Source: Bacteroidales bacterium (GTDB lineage Bacteria; Bacteroidota; Bacteroidia; Bacteroidales; Muribaculaceae). From it: a stretch of DNA of 64,000 bases. This document shows, one piece after another, positions 1 to 9,293 of this stretch (positions are counted from its first letter, which is position 1; the number at the start of each line of letters is the position of its first letter). The notes under the pieces were generated by a model. It was not told where the DNA came from. It saw only the letters and a list, made by a program, of their open reading frames with translations, and did not search any database. Both the position numbers and the translations under genes were made by a program. Where the stretch lies: positions 164,026 through 228,025 of the forward strand of contig JAAVGM010000011.1 of assembly GCA_014800245.1 (NCBI GenBank). The letters are read 5' to 3'.

Positions 1-103
1 TTGATAATATAAATGAGTAATCAAATATTTATACTCAAAAATCCCCTGTACCTTGAATTAATTTATAGATTAGGAAAATGTACGTACGCCATATGGTTTG
101 ATG

Positions 104-344
104 ACGCGAGATTTGAGCAAATAGAACGGTTTTTTTAATTTCATATATAATTTCTTGTTTGGATTAAAGAGCAGATAAGACCTTTCGGTCTTGGGGAAGT
201 ACGGCAGGATTTTCATTCGTCGGGATCTTGCTCAAATCTGCACTGACCGACAGGTCAGAACTATCTGCTCTAATGTATTATTTAATAAATTTTATTGCAT
301 TTTTCAATAAAAAAATCCCCGTTCTATCTGCTCAAATCCCGCGT
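104..344. repeat. Nested inverted-repeat element, non-coding
   Basis: Left arm ACGCGAGATTTGAGCAAATAGAACGG (104-129) matches the reverse complement of 319-344 (ACGCGGGATTTGAGCAGATAGAACGG) at 24/26. Inside are GAGCAGATA (169-177)/TATCTGCTC (262-270) and hairpins AAGACC-TTTC-GGTCTT (177-192) and CTGACC-GACA-GGTCAG (243-258). Confidence 0.75.
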
Positions 345-611
345 GCTAAAAAGCAACGCTTTGATCTCGCGTACGGATTTTTTCTTAATCCACCCTATGC
401 CATAAAATACTCGTCTCAGCTCTGCGATCTCCATGCCAAGGCATGTCAATCTCTGTGAAATAAATATTATCTCAGCCTCTGTGACTCGGTGTTCCTCTGT
501 GTGAGGTAAAAAGATTTAAAGGATAAGCAGCTACTTAAAATATATTTTGAGGAATTATAAGGATATTCATTTATTTTTATTAACTTCAACCTCCAAAACT
601 ATCCAGACATC

Positions 612-2918
612 ATGGCGACAACAAACTATAACCCGGAATTCGACTATCTCGACCCGACTCTTTCCGAAGAGCCGGAGACCGCATATGAAATCAATCGCGA
701 CCTCAACCTTGCACATCGTATTATAGAAGAAACAGCTGCAAACCTCTTCCTTACAGGAAAGGCAGGAACAGGAAAAACCACTTTCCTGCGCCATCTCCGC
801 AATTCGTCGCCAAAGAGAATGATTGTGCTCGCCCCAACCGGCGTGGCAGCCATAAATGCCGAGGGCGCCACAATCCATTCCTTCTTCCAGCTCCCCTTCT
901 CCCCTTTCATCCCCGGGAAAGGCTTCTTGGAGAAGGATGGCAGAAGATATAGTTTCAGCAAGGATAAAAGGAGAATAATCGCTTCGTTAGATCTGCTGGT
1001 GATAGATGAAATCTCAATGGTGCGCCCCGACACTCTGGATGCCATCGATTCAGTGCTCCGGCGATATCGCAACCCGGCGCTCCCCTTCGGCGGAGTGCAG
1101 CTCCTCCTCATCGGCGACCTCCGCCAATTAGCACCCGTGTTGAGAGACAACGAAAGAGAGATGCTCTCACCCTATTACGCTTCGGAATATTTTTTTGAGA
1201 GCATGGCCTTGCGCCAAAGCGGATTCGTCACCATCGAGCTTTCCACAGTCTATCGACAAAGCGACCGTAATTTCATCGACATCCTTAATGCCGTGCGCGA
1301 CGGCAATGTCACTCCCCAAATCCTCGACAAACTAAATTCGCGCTATATCCCGAATTTCATGCCGCAGGATTCGCAGGGATTCATACGCCTCACCACCCAT
1401 AACCGAATGGCCGACGATATCAATTATCGCCGATTGGCCGCCCTTCCCTCAGAAGAAATGCAATATTCTGCCGTTGTCAACGGCAATTTTCCGGAATTCT
1501 CTTATCCTGCAGATTCTCTGTTGCGCCTGAAAGTGGGCGCTCAGGTGATGTTTGTAAAGAACGATTCAGGATCAGACCGACGCTATTATAACGGCATGTT
1601 GGGAGAAGTGACCGCCATGACGGAGGATAAGGTGATTGTGCGCCCGGCCGACGGATCGGCTCCTATCACTGTCTGCTATGCGGAATGGGAAAACACAAAA
1701 TATGTAATCAATGAAGAATCAAAGGAGATCGAACTTGTAAGAGAAGGGACCTTCTCTCAGCTTCCTCTACGCCTGGCATGGGCCATCACAATCCATAAGA
1801 GCCAGGGATTGACTTTCGACCGCGCTATCATTGATGCCGGCTATTCTTTTGCCCCCGGTCAGACTTATGTGGCTCTGAGCCGATGCCGTTCGCTTGAAGG
1901 ATTGGTGTTGGGACAAAGGATACCTCCTTCGGCTGTAATCACGGATTATACGGTCAATTCTTTTATCGAGGCTTCATCCTGTACTCGTCCCGATGCCGAC
2001 ACAATCGATAACATGAGAGCCGAATATACCCGTCATTCACTTGCCGAGCTCTTTGATTTCAGAAGCATCCGGGTGGCTTTCGAAGACTATCACAGAGCTT
2101 TGAAGGAATATGTATTCCCTCTCTTTCCCGAACACTATCCGGCGTTTCAGGAAGTGTCGGAAATCATGGCTCGTGAGATTGATCAGGTGGGAGCGAAATT
2201 CATTGTGCTCTATGCATCTGTGCCCATCCTTCCGGATGCTCTTGATTCGCATCCTGAATTTCTTGAAAAAGTGATGAATGGGTGCCGTTATTTCCTTTCT
2301 CATTTAAAGAGAGTGATGGAGGTGACAGATGGAGTGAACGTAAAACTTGATAATACAGCTTATGTCAACCGGCTCAACAATGCTTACGAGGCTGTGAGCT
2401 TTCAATTGAAAGTGAAATACCATGTCCTTTCCCGTATGGCTGAAATCCCGTTCTCTCCGGGTGAATATCTCAATGCTAAAGCGGAGGGTGTGCTTAAAGC
2501 CACGGATGGAAAGATTAATAATGTGGTGAAGAAAAACACACCACGCAGGGCAAACGCTCCGAAAGCTGATAAGGAGGACTCCTCGCAAAATAAAGAGAAA
2601 TCCGCTAAGAAACCTAAGGGGTATTCAAAGCGGATATCTTTCAATATGTTCAATGAAGGGAAAAGCATTGAGGAGATTGCCTTGGAGCGAGGTCTTGCGG
2701 AGACAACCATTGCAGGTCATCTTGCCGAATTTGCCGCCTCCGGCGAACTTGACATCACTTCCGTGGTTTCGCCCATTTCGCTACGCCTCATTGAGGATGC
2801 GTTCGGATCCACCTCTTCACCCGGAGAGGTGAAGGATATGCTTTCCGGGAAAGTGAAAGGATATGAGATATCTCTTTACTATTATGCTGTGGTGAGATCC
2901 AAGCCTGCAAGCGACTGA
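612..2918 (+). CDS. PIF1-like AAA family helicase with C-terminal HTH-like extension
   Basis: Walker A GKAGTGKTTFL, Walker B LLVIDEISMV, GDLRQLAPV, and C-terminal AITIHKSQGLTFDRAIID / YVALSRCRSLEGL helicase motifs. Confidence 0.9.
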   Translation: MATTNYNPEFDYLDPTLSEEPETAYEINRDLNLAHRIIEETAANLFLTGKAGTGKTTFLRHLRNSSPKRMIVLAPTGVAAINAEGATIHSFFQLPFSPFIPGKGFLEKDGRRYSFSKDKRRIIASLDLLVIDEISMVRPDTLDAIDSVLRRYRNPALPFGGVQLLLIGDLRQLAPVLRDNEREMLSPYYASEYFFESMALRQSGFVTIELSTVYRQSDRNFIDILNAVRDGNVTPQILDKLNSRYIPNFMPQDSQGFIRLTTHNRMADDINYRRLAALPSEEMQYSAVVNGNFPEFSYPADSLLRLKVGAQVMFVKNDSGSDRRYYNGMLGEVTAMTEDKVIVRPADGSAPITVCYAEWENTKYVINEESKEIELVREGTFSQLPLRLAWAITIHKSQGLTFDRAIIDAGYSFAPGQTYVALSRCRSLEGLVLGQRIPPSAVITDYTVNSFIEASSCTRPDADTIDNMRAEYTRHSLAELFDFRSIRVAFEDYHRALKEYVFPLFPEHYPAFQEVSEIMAREIDQVGAKFIVLYASVPILPDALDSHPEFLEKVMNGCRYFLSHLKRVMEVTDGVNVKLDNTAYVNRLNNAYEAVSFQLKVKYHVLSRMAEIPFSPGEYLNAKAEGVLKATDGKINNVVKKNTPRRANAPKADKEDSSQNKEKSAKKPKGYSKRISFNMFNEGKSIEEIALERGLAETTIAGHLAEFAASGELDITSVVSPISLRLIEDAFGSTSSPGEVKDMLSGKVKGYEISLYYYAVVRSKPASD

Positions 2919-2938
2919 CTACTCCCCTCTATGGCTTA

Positions 2939-3364
2939 TCAGAACAATGGGAGAGTGGATGTGGAATCTATATATTTCCTCTGGAAATCTGCATCCGACA
3001 TGCAAAGCATCAGTATTCCCTGAATAAGCGTGATTATCCCCCACGCTCCGCAAGTGACCAAGGAGAGAAGGATTGTGATGAAACCGGCGGCAGTCTTTCC
3101 GAGCACAAAATACTGCACACCTAATGTGCCAACCAAAATAGCGAGGATTCCGCACAATGTTTTCTTTGAACTGAGCTCGCTCTGTCCGCCCATGGCGGCG
3201 CCTCTCATCTGAAGATGCTGCATGAGCTCTGGATAGGTATAGAGAGGTGCCCATGCCCCTCCATCTTTGCTCACGGGAGTATTGGCATTAACAGGATAGG
3301 CCATCATCTGCTGCTCGTTCATTGGGCCGATATTCTGCCCGTTTAGATTGATATAATACTGCAT
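2939..3364 (-). CDS. GYF_2 + TM2 domain membrane protein
   Basis: N-terminal MQYYINLNGQNIGPMNEQQM (GYF_2-like) followed by a TM2-like double hairpin (KKTLCGILAILVGTLGVQYFVLGKTAAGFI). Confidence 0.75.
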   Translation of the reverse strand: MQYYINLNGQNIGPMNEQQMMAYPVNANTPVSKDGGAWAPLYTYPELMQHLQMRGAAMGGQSELSSKKTLCGILAILVGTLGVQYFVLGKTAAGFITILLSLVTCGAWGIITLIQGILMLCMSDADFQRKYIDSTSTLPLF

Positions 3365-3492
3365 AGATTTATAAATTTTAACCCTAAAAGGGTATTTTTT
3401 TGAATCTAATTTTACAAAATTTTGTATTTCAGCCTCAAAGTTAGTAAATTTGGAGAAAAATTGCTAACTTTACGGATAAAATATGCTATTCC

Positions 3493-6183
3493 ATGTCTGA
3501 CATCGACGAAACCATCAACGAACAAAATAACCAGAATCTATCTCCGACCGAGAAGAAAACAGTGCTTTCAGGAATGTTCCGTTCCTGGTATCTTGAATAT
3601 GCAAGCTATGTGATTCTCGAACGCGCTGTCCCCAATATCGACGACGGCCTGAAACCTGTGCAGCGACGAATCCTGCATTCGATGCGCACGATTGATGACG
3701 GTCATTTCAATAAGGTTGCAAACATCGTGGGCAATACTATGCAATATCATCCCCACGGTGATGCCTCCATTGGCGATGCGCTTGTGCAGCTCGGACAGAA
3801 GGAGCTTCTGATCGACACACAGGGTAACTGGGGAAATATTCTCACAGGTGATGAAGCCGCCGCCCCCCGTTATATCGAAGGGCGTCTCTCTGAATTTGCC
3901 ATCGAAACTGCTTTCTCTCCGAAAATCACTGAATGGACTCCCTCTTACGATGGACGCAAGAATGAGCCCGTGGCTCTTCCTATGAAATTTCCTCTCCTCC
4001 TTGCTCAAGGAGTGGAGGGTATTGCTGTGGGTCTGTCGTCAAAAATCCTCCCCCACAATTTCAACGAAATCATTGATGCGGCGATCGATTATCTCCACGA
4101 TCGCCCTTTCAAGCTCCTCCCCGATTTTCAGACCGGTGGTCTGCTTGATGTGTCTAAATATAACGACGGTGGACGTGGCGGATCTGTGAAAGTGAGAGCG
4201 AAAATCGAGAAAATCGACAATAAGACCCTCGCCATCACCGAACTCCCATACGGAAAGACCACCACTACCCTTATCCCTTCGATTCTTTCGGCTGTGGAGA
4301 AAGGCAAAATCAAGATAAAAAGTGTAGAAGACAACACTTCTGCTACTGCTGAAATTCTCGTGAATCTCGCTCCTCAGACTTCCAGCGATAAGGCGATTGA
4401 TGCCCTTTACGCTTTCACTGATTGCGAAATCAGCATTTCGCCAAATTGCTGCGTGATTCGCGATAAAAAACCTGAATTCCTTACTGTCAGCGATCTCCTC
4501 CGATATTCGGTGGACCATACTCAGGAGATGCTTCGCCAAGAACTCGACATTAAACTTGGAGAGACGCGCGAACAGCAACTTTCTCTTTCTCTCGAAAAGA
4601 TTTTCATTGAGGAGCGAATGTATAAGGATGAGAAGATCGAGGGTGCGCCCGATATGGAATCGGCTATCGCACGGCTCGACACCCTGTTCGATCCTTTCAA
4701 ACCCTCATTCTTCCGCCCCCTCACAGAGGAGGATCTGATCCATCTTTGGGAAATCAAGATGGGACGTATCCTTAAATTCAACTCCGAGAAAGCGGATCAG
4801 AAGATTGCCCGCCTGGATGAGGAGATTGAAAAAATAGAATACGATCTTGAACATATAGTGGAATTCACCGAGAAATGGTATCTTCATCTTAAGGAGAAAT
4901 ATGGCGCACGGTTCCCTCGTCGCACAGTGATTCGCGGTTTCGATTCTATCGAAGCGGCGAAAGTGGCTGAGGCCAACAAGAGATTCTACCACGACGAAGA
5001 GGGAGGATTCATCGGAACAGGGCTGAAAGATAAGAAATTCCTCTTTACCTGCTCCGACATAGATGATATTCTCGTGATCTATCGCAATGGCAAATATAAG
5101 ATTGTGCGCGTGCAGGATAAGCTCTTTGTGGATAAGAACGTGATCCATATCGGAATCTTCAAAAAGGGAGACAAGCGCACCATCTATAATGTGATATATC
5201 TAAATGGCAAGGGGGGCAGCTCATATATGAAGCGATTCTATATCACCGGACTCACCCGCGAAAAGGAATATGATATCACAAAGGGATTGCCCGGATCCAA
5301 GATACTTTGGCTCACATGCAATCCCAACGGAGAGGCCGAGACAGTGCGCGTCCTTCTTAAGGACGAACCGGATGAATCCGGTCGCCGACCACGCAACCGC
5401 CGTCTATCCATCAATTTCTCCGACCTTGCTGTGAAAGGGAAGGAATCGCTCGGAAACCTTGTCACTAAATATAAGATTGAAAGCAAGGGGATCACCCTGG
5501 AGAAGAAGGGTGCCAGCACATTGGGTGGACGTGAAGTTTGGTTCGACCGTGATGTCTTGCGCCTCAACTATGACGGACGCGGCGAAAGCCTCGGTATCTT
5601 CCATGGCGAAGACCTTGTGCTCATCATCACTAAAACTGGAGAATATTTCACCTCCTCCTTTGCCGATTCCAACCATTATGAAGACAATATCCTGAAGATT
5701 GAAAAATTCGATCCTCGCAAAATCTGGACTCTTGTGCTCAATGATGCCTCTTTAGGTTATCCCTATATCAAGCGTTTCGCTTTCGAACCGTCGCCGAAGC
5801 CGCAACGCTTTGTCGGATCGGATGAGCAATCGTCTGTTATCCTTCTCACCGACACCCCCTATCCGCGCCTGAAAGTGGAATTCGGAGGGGCTGACTCTGT
5901 GCGTCCGGATCTTGAAATTGAAGCCGATGAATTTATCGGTGTAAAGAGTTTCAAGGCTAAGGGCAAACGAGTTTCCACCTATACTATCGCCACTGTCGAG
6001 GAATTAGAGCCTACAAAAGTGCCGGAAGAGAAGGAAGAAGTCGTGGAGGCTGCCCCCTATGTAGAAGAATCGGATAATTCTGATAGCTCCGACAATTCCG
6101 ATAACTCCGATAATCCTGACAGCTCTCTCAGCCCTGAAAATTCGGATGATCAAGAGCCCACATTATTCAGTTTCAATGATTAA
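3493..6183 (+). CDS. DNA gyrase/topoisomerase IV subunit A
   Basis: SYVILERAVPNIDDGLKPVQRRILHSM, YHPHGDASIGDALVQLGQ and APRYIEGRLSEFA are GyrA/ParC signatures; the C-terminus is acidic and SDN-rich. Confidence 0.93.
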   Translation: MSDIDETINEQNNQNLSPTEKKTVLSGMFRSWYLEYASYVILERAVPNIDDGLKPVQRRILHSMRTIDDGHFNKVANIVGNTMQYHPHGDASIGDALVQLGQKELLIDTQGNWGNILTGDEAAAPRYIEGRLSEFAIETAFSPKITEWTPSYDGRKNEPVALPMKFPLLLAQGVEGIAVGLSSKILPHNFNEIIDAAIDYLHDRPFKLLPDFQTGGLLDVSKYNDGGRGGSVKVRAKIEKIDNKTLAITELPYGKTTTTLIPSILSAVEKGKIKIKSVEDNTSATAEILVNLAPQTSSDKAIDALYAFTDCEISISPNCCVIRDKKPEFLTVSDLLRYSVDHTQEMLRQELDIKLGETREQQLSLSLEKIFIEERMYKDEKIEGAPDMESAIARLDTLFDPFKPSFFRPLTEEDLIHLWEIKMGRILKFNSEKADQKIARLDEEIEKIEYDLEHIVEFTEKWYLHLKEKYGARFPRRTVIRGFDSIEAAKVAEANKRFYHDEEGGFIGTGLKDKKFLFTCSDIDDILVIYRNGKYKIVRVQDKLFVDKNVIHIGIFKKGDKRTIYNVIYLNGKGGSSYMKRFYITGLTREKEYDITKGLPGSKILWLTCNPNGEAETVRVLLKDEPDESGRRPRNRRLSINFSDLAVKGKESLGNLVTKYKIESKGITLEKKGASTLGGREVWFDRDVLRLNYDGRGESLGIFHGEDLVLIITKTGEYFTSSFADSNHYEDNILKIEKFDPRKIWTLVLNDASLGYPYIKRFAFEPSPKPQRFVGSDEQSSVILLTDTPYPRLKVEFGGADSVRPDLEIEADEFIGVKSFKAKGKRVSTYTIATVEELEPTKVPEEKEEVVEAAPYVEESDNSDSSDNSDNSDNPDSSLSPENSDDQEPTLFSFND

Positions 6184-7021
6184 GATAAAAAAACTAACTC
6201 CTCTTCCTCTTCTCCTTTCCATCCTGAGCCTTATCCTCGCTTTGCCGGGGAAGGCTCAGGATTCCTTGCCGCGTCCGGTGACATCTATATATCGCCTTGA
6301 GATGGGAGGGGCTAATGCAAGATCCACATATCTCTCCCCTCTCCGTTATTCCGGTTCCTTCTTCGGAGCTGCAGGAGAATGGACTAAGGCATTCCGGAAG
6401 AATCCGGATCATCTGGTGATGACTTTTGCAGGGGAAATGAACTTCCGAAACATGCTTAATCCTCCACATTCGGCTCGTATGCTCGGGCTCGATGCTCGTT
6501 TCAATTGGGGGATGGCTTACCGTTGGCGTCTCCCTTACAATCTTCAACTAATGGCCGGAGGGATGCTGGATATCGACGGCGGCGCACTCTATCTCACCCG
6601 AAACGGGAATAATCCCGTGACGGTGCTCGCTTCCGCAGGGATAGATCTGGATGTTTCGCTGTCATATCATTTCAATATCGGCAAACTCCCCATTCTTATT
6701 TCGGATAGAATCCAACTCCCGACACTGGGGGCTTTCTTCTGCCCTCAATATGGAGAGACATATTATGAAATATATCTCGGAAACTACAACGGCCTGGCCC
6801 ATTGCGGATGGTGGGGCAATAACTTTGGCATCGGAAATATGCTCTCCGTAAAGCTCGATTTCGGACGCACCGCCATGGAGATCGGCTATCGCTATGATTA
6901 TCGTTCTTTCTTTGCTAATAATCTCGTGACACGCACGGCTCTGAATTCCTTCGTGATAGGCGTAATCCCCCAAGGCTTAGGGCTCAAGAAAAAAGCCAAA
7001 GCCAATTATTCCCTCTATTAA
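6176..7021 (+). CDS. DUF3316-like secreted/outer-membrane protein
   Basis: Signal peptide, beta-rich sequence (RPVTSIYRLEMGGANARSTYLSPLRYSG). Start chosen at ATG 6176, overlapping the upstream stop by 8 nt; the ORF track starts at 6146. Confidence 0.6.
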   Translation: MIKIKKLTPLPLLLSILSLILALPGKAQDSLPRPVTSIYRLEMGGANARSTYLSPLRYSGSFFGAAGEWTKAFRKNPDHLVMTFAGEMNFRNMLNPPHSARMLGLDARFNWGMAYRWRLPYNLQLMAGGMLDIDGGALYLTRNGNNPVTVLASAGIDLDVSLSYHFNIGKLPILISDRIQLPTLGAFFCPQYGETYYEIYLGNYNGLAHCGWWGNNFGIGNMLSVKLDFGRTAMEIGYRYDYRSFFANNLVTRTALNSFVIGVIPQGLGLKKKAKANYSLY

Positions 7022-7079
7022 TACCGTGTTGAGGGCGGAAGCCCGAAATTAAGAAGCCCGAAATAAAAACTGAATCATA

Positions 7080-8135
7080 ATGAAATCAAGATATTTTTCT
7101 CCCATTATTTTATTCTCCATTGTAATCTGCGCCCTGCTCTCCTCCTGTCATGATGTGCCGGATTATAAGGACGACCCTTATGGCAATTTCGACGCCCTCG
7201 CCGATATTGTGGCCGATCGATATTGCTATTTTGAAGAGAAAGGGATCGATTGGAAAGCGGTCTGTGAGAAGCATCGCGAGAAAGTTACGCCCGAAACGGG
7301 GCAAGTGGAGCTCTTCAAGATAATGTCTGATCTCCTCGACGAACTCCAAGACGGTCATGTGAATCTATCATCCCGGTTTTCTACCAGCTATTATCGTAAA
7401 TGGTGGAGCGATTATCCGCAGAATTTCAATCTCCGCACCCTCCAGCAATATTACCTTGATTTTGATTATATGTCGGTGTCGGGAATAAGCTATAAGATGC
7501 TTCCTGATTCCATTGGCTATATATATTGCCCGTCATTCTCGAATCAGATAAGCGAAACGAGCCTGGATTATATTTTTGCCGTGCTTTATGGAGTGGAACA
7601 AGCAAAGGGGATGATTATTGATATCCGCAACAATGGAGGAGGGATGCTCACAAATATTGAAACTCTTGTAGGACGATTCATTGATGAGGAGATTAGCGGA
7701 GGATACATTCGCCACAAAACCGGTCCGGGTTCCAATGATTTCTCTGATCCATATGAAATCAGATATAAGCCGGCTTCTGCAGATCATATCCGCTATCTTG
7801 GTCCGATAATCGTGCTGACCAACCGCTCCTGCTATTCGGCTGCTAATAATTTTGTGGCAGTGATGAAATCTCTCCCGAATGTAAGGATATGCGGTGCGCG
7901 TACCGGCGGCGGTGGCGGACTGCCCTTCTCCTCCGAACTTCCTAACGGATGGGGAATACGATTCTCGGCATGTCCGATCACAGATGCCGACGACCGCCCC
8001 ACGGAATTCGGCATCGACCCGTCGCCCGGTTATGAAGTGGATTGCACGGAAGAGGAACTTGCCAAAGGGAAGGATGCAATCCTTGATTTCGCTATCGAAG
8101 TATATCGGAAAGCCTTTGAGGAGACGGAAAAATAA
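7080..8135 (+). CDS. S41 family peptidase lipoprotein
   Basis: Lipobox-like LLSSCHD, ELQDGHVNL, IDIRNNGGG and LTNRSCYSAANNFV as in C-terminal processing peptidases. Confidence 0.85.
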   Translation: MKSRYFSPIILFSIVICALLSSCHDVPDYKDDPYGNFDALADIVADRYCYFEEKGIDWKAVCEKHREKVTPETGQVELFKIMSDLLDELQDGHVNLSSRFSTSYYRKWWSDYPQNFNLRTLQQYYLDFDYMSVSGISYKMLPDSIGYIYCPSFSNQISETSLDYIFAVLYGVEQAKGMIIDIRNNGGGMLTNIETLVGRFIDEEISGGYIRHKTGPGSNDFSDPYEIRYKPASADHIRYLGPIIVLTNRSCYSAANNFVAVMKSLPNVRICGARTGGGGGLPFSSELPNGWGIRFSACPITDADDRPTEFGIDPSPGYEVDCTEEELAKGKDAILDFAIEVYRKAFEETEK

Positions 8136-8183
8136 GGACTCCGATTTGTCAGCCGAACCCAAATTTGTCAGTCGGACTCCGAC

Positions 8184-8798
8184 CTAAATGTAGGTTTCAA
8201 GAGCTGTAAATTCTCCGTTGGGATTTATGATGAGGCCGGTGGAAAGCGCTGAGACAAGCGCCGTCTGCCCGGCTTTGATAAGGAGCTGTTCGCCACGCGA
8301 TGTGAGCCATGCCTCCCCCTCCAAAGCTATTATCACCACAAAGGTATCCTTCTCGATATAATCGCGCATCAATTCGCGGTCGAGACAAAGGATATTAGTG
8401 GTGAAATGAGGGGAACGGACCACATTCACCGGTATATCGGGGATAGCATCATACACCACCGCATCATCCCCTTTCTCCAATCCTATCGCATCCTGAATCC
8501 TGAATGTGGAATCGGGCAAAATCTCAACAGACGCAAGAAATACATCAGAACCTTCATTATCATTAAAGCTAAGCTCAATCACATCTCCTTGCTGAGAGAC
8601 AGTCAACGGGAAAAAATTCCCAAATCGAGAAAAAGTGCGTGCCCCCACAAGTTCACCCTCATATTTGGAGATAAGTTCTCCCATTGAGAGTCCACGGTCA
8701 GGACCGGCATCAACCACAGATTCCATACCGGACACACCCGAAATCTCTATTCTTCTTCCATTTTCCTCTTTAATCGGCGAAAAAGTCCACATAAACAA
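8184..8798 (-). CDS. Mannose-6-phosphate isomerase-like protein lacking the catalytic core
   Basis: EISGVSG...SMGELISKYEGELVGARTFSRFGNFFPL matches the ManA N-terminal part; SPHFTTNIL...DTFVVIIALEGEAWLTSRGEQLLIKAGQTALVSA matches the ManA C-terminal cupin; the segment between is missing. Confidence 0.65.
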   Translation of the reverse strand: MFMWTFSPIKEENGRRIEISGVSGMESVVDAGPDRGLSMGELISKYEGELVGARTFSRFGNFFPLTVSQQGDVIELSFNDNEGSDVFLASVEILPDSTFRIQDAIGLEKGDDAVVYDAIPDIPVNVVRSPHFTTNILCLDRELMRDYIEKDTFVVIIALEGEAWLTSRGEQLLIKAGQTALVSALSTGLIINPNGEFTALETYI

Positions 8799-8908
8799 TC
8801 AGCTTTTAAAATAAGTTAATTCCCTGTATCTTAAAATCCATTTTCCATAGATTTTGTTTTATCTCAATAAAGAAATTTATAAAAGAATTTATAAAAACAC
8901 ACAAAATT

Positions 8909-9154
8909 ATGTCAGATATTTTAAACACAGAAGAACGCCGCGAACTTCCTGATAGCGTTTACGGACTCCCCGAAAGAAGAGAATATCCCATGCCCGATGC
9001 AGCGCATGTAAGAGCGGCAGAAGCCTATTTCCGTTATTGTCCTGAAGATCTTAAGCCGAAATTGGCGCGGGCAATCCTCCGTTTCGCCAATGAATACGGG
9101 GTGGATGTGAAGAGTCCCACGGTGCTTCAATATGCAGAAATGCCGGAAGATTAA
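8909..9154 (+). CDS. Small conserved-looking hypothetical protein (81 aa)
   Basis: Complete ORF in an intergenic context with RRELPDSVYGLPERREYPMPDAAHVRAAEAYFRYC; resembles the LPDSxFALPxxRxYPIxDxxHAR motif I associate with DUF6582/phage-type proteins. Confidence 0.6.
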   Translation: MSDILNTEERRELPDSVYGLPERREYPMPDAAHVRAAEAYFRYCPEDLKPKLARAILRFANEYGVDVKSPTVLQYAEMPED

Positions 9155-9197
9155 CACTAAATTATCATTTTCTCTTGACAACGCGCATAAAATTTAT

Positions 9198-9205
9198 TAT
9201 ATTTG
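9198..9205 (+). promoter_or_regulatory. Putative Bacteroidota -7 box (TATATTTG) upstream of aspS
   Basis: Exact TAnnTTTG match about 90 nt upstream of the aspS start. Confidence 0.5.
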
Positions 9206-9293
9206 CACGTTAATCCACAGACACAAGGCTTTTTTTAAGGTCTTATGCCTGCGGCTTTTGCTATAAAATCCAAGGTAATTATCTAACATAGAA

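Noticed and set aside
228-458. 76-aa ORF at the left end
   Set aside because: Overlaps the inverted-repeat element and hairpins; no protein-like features.
3381-3401. Small hairpin ACCCT-AAA-AGGGT plus T tract between the TM2 gene and the topoisomerase gene
   Set aside because: Stem is only 5 bp and lies just upstream of a minus-strand start; too weak to call a terminator.
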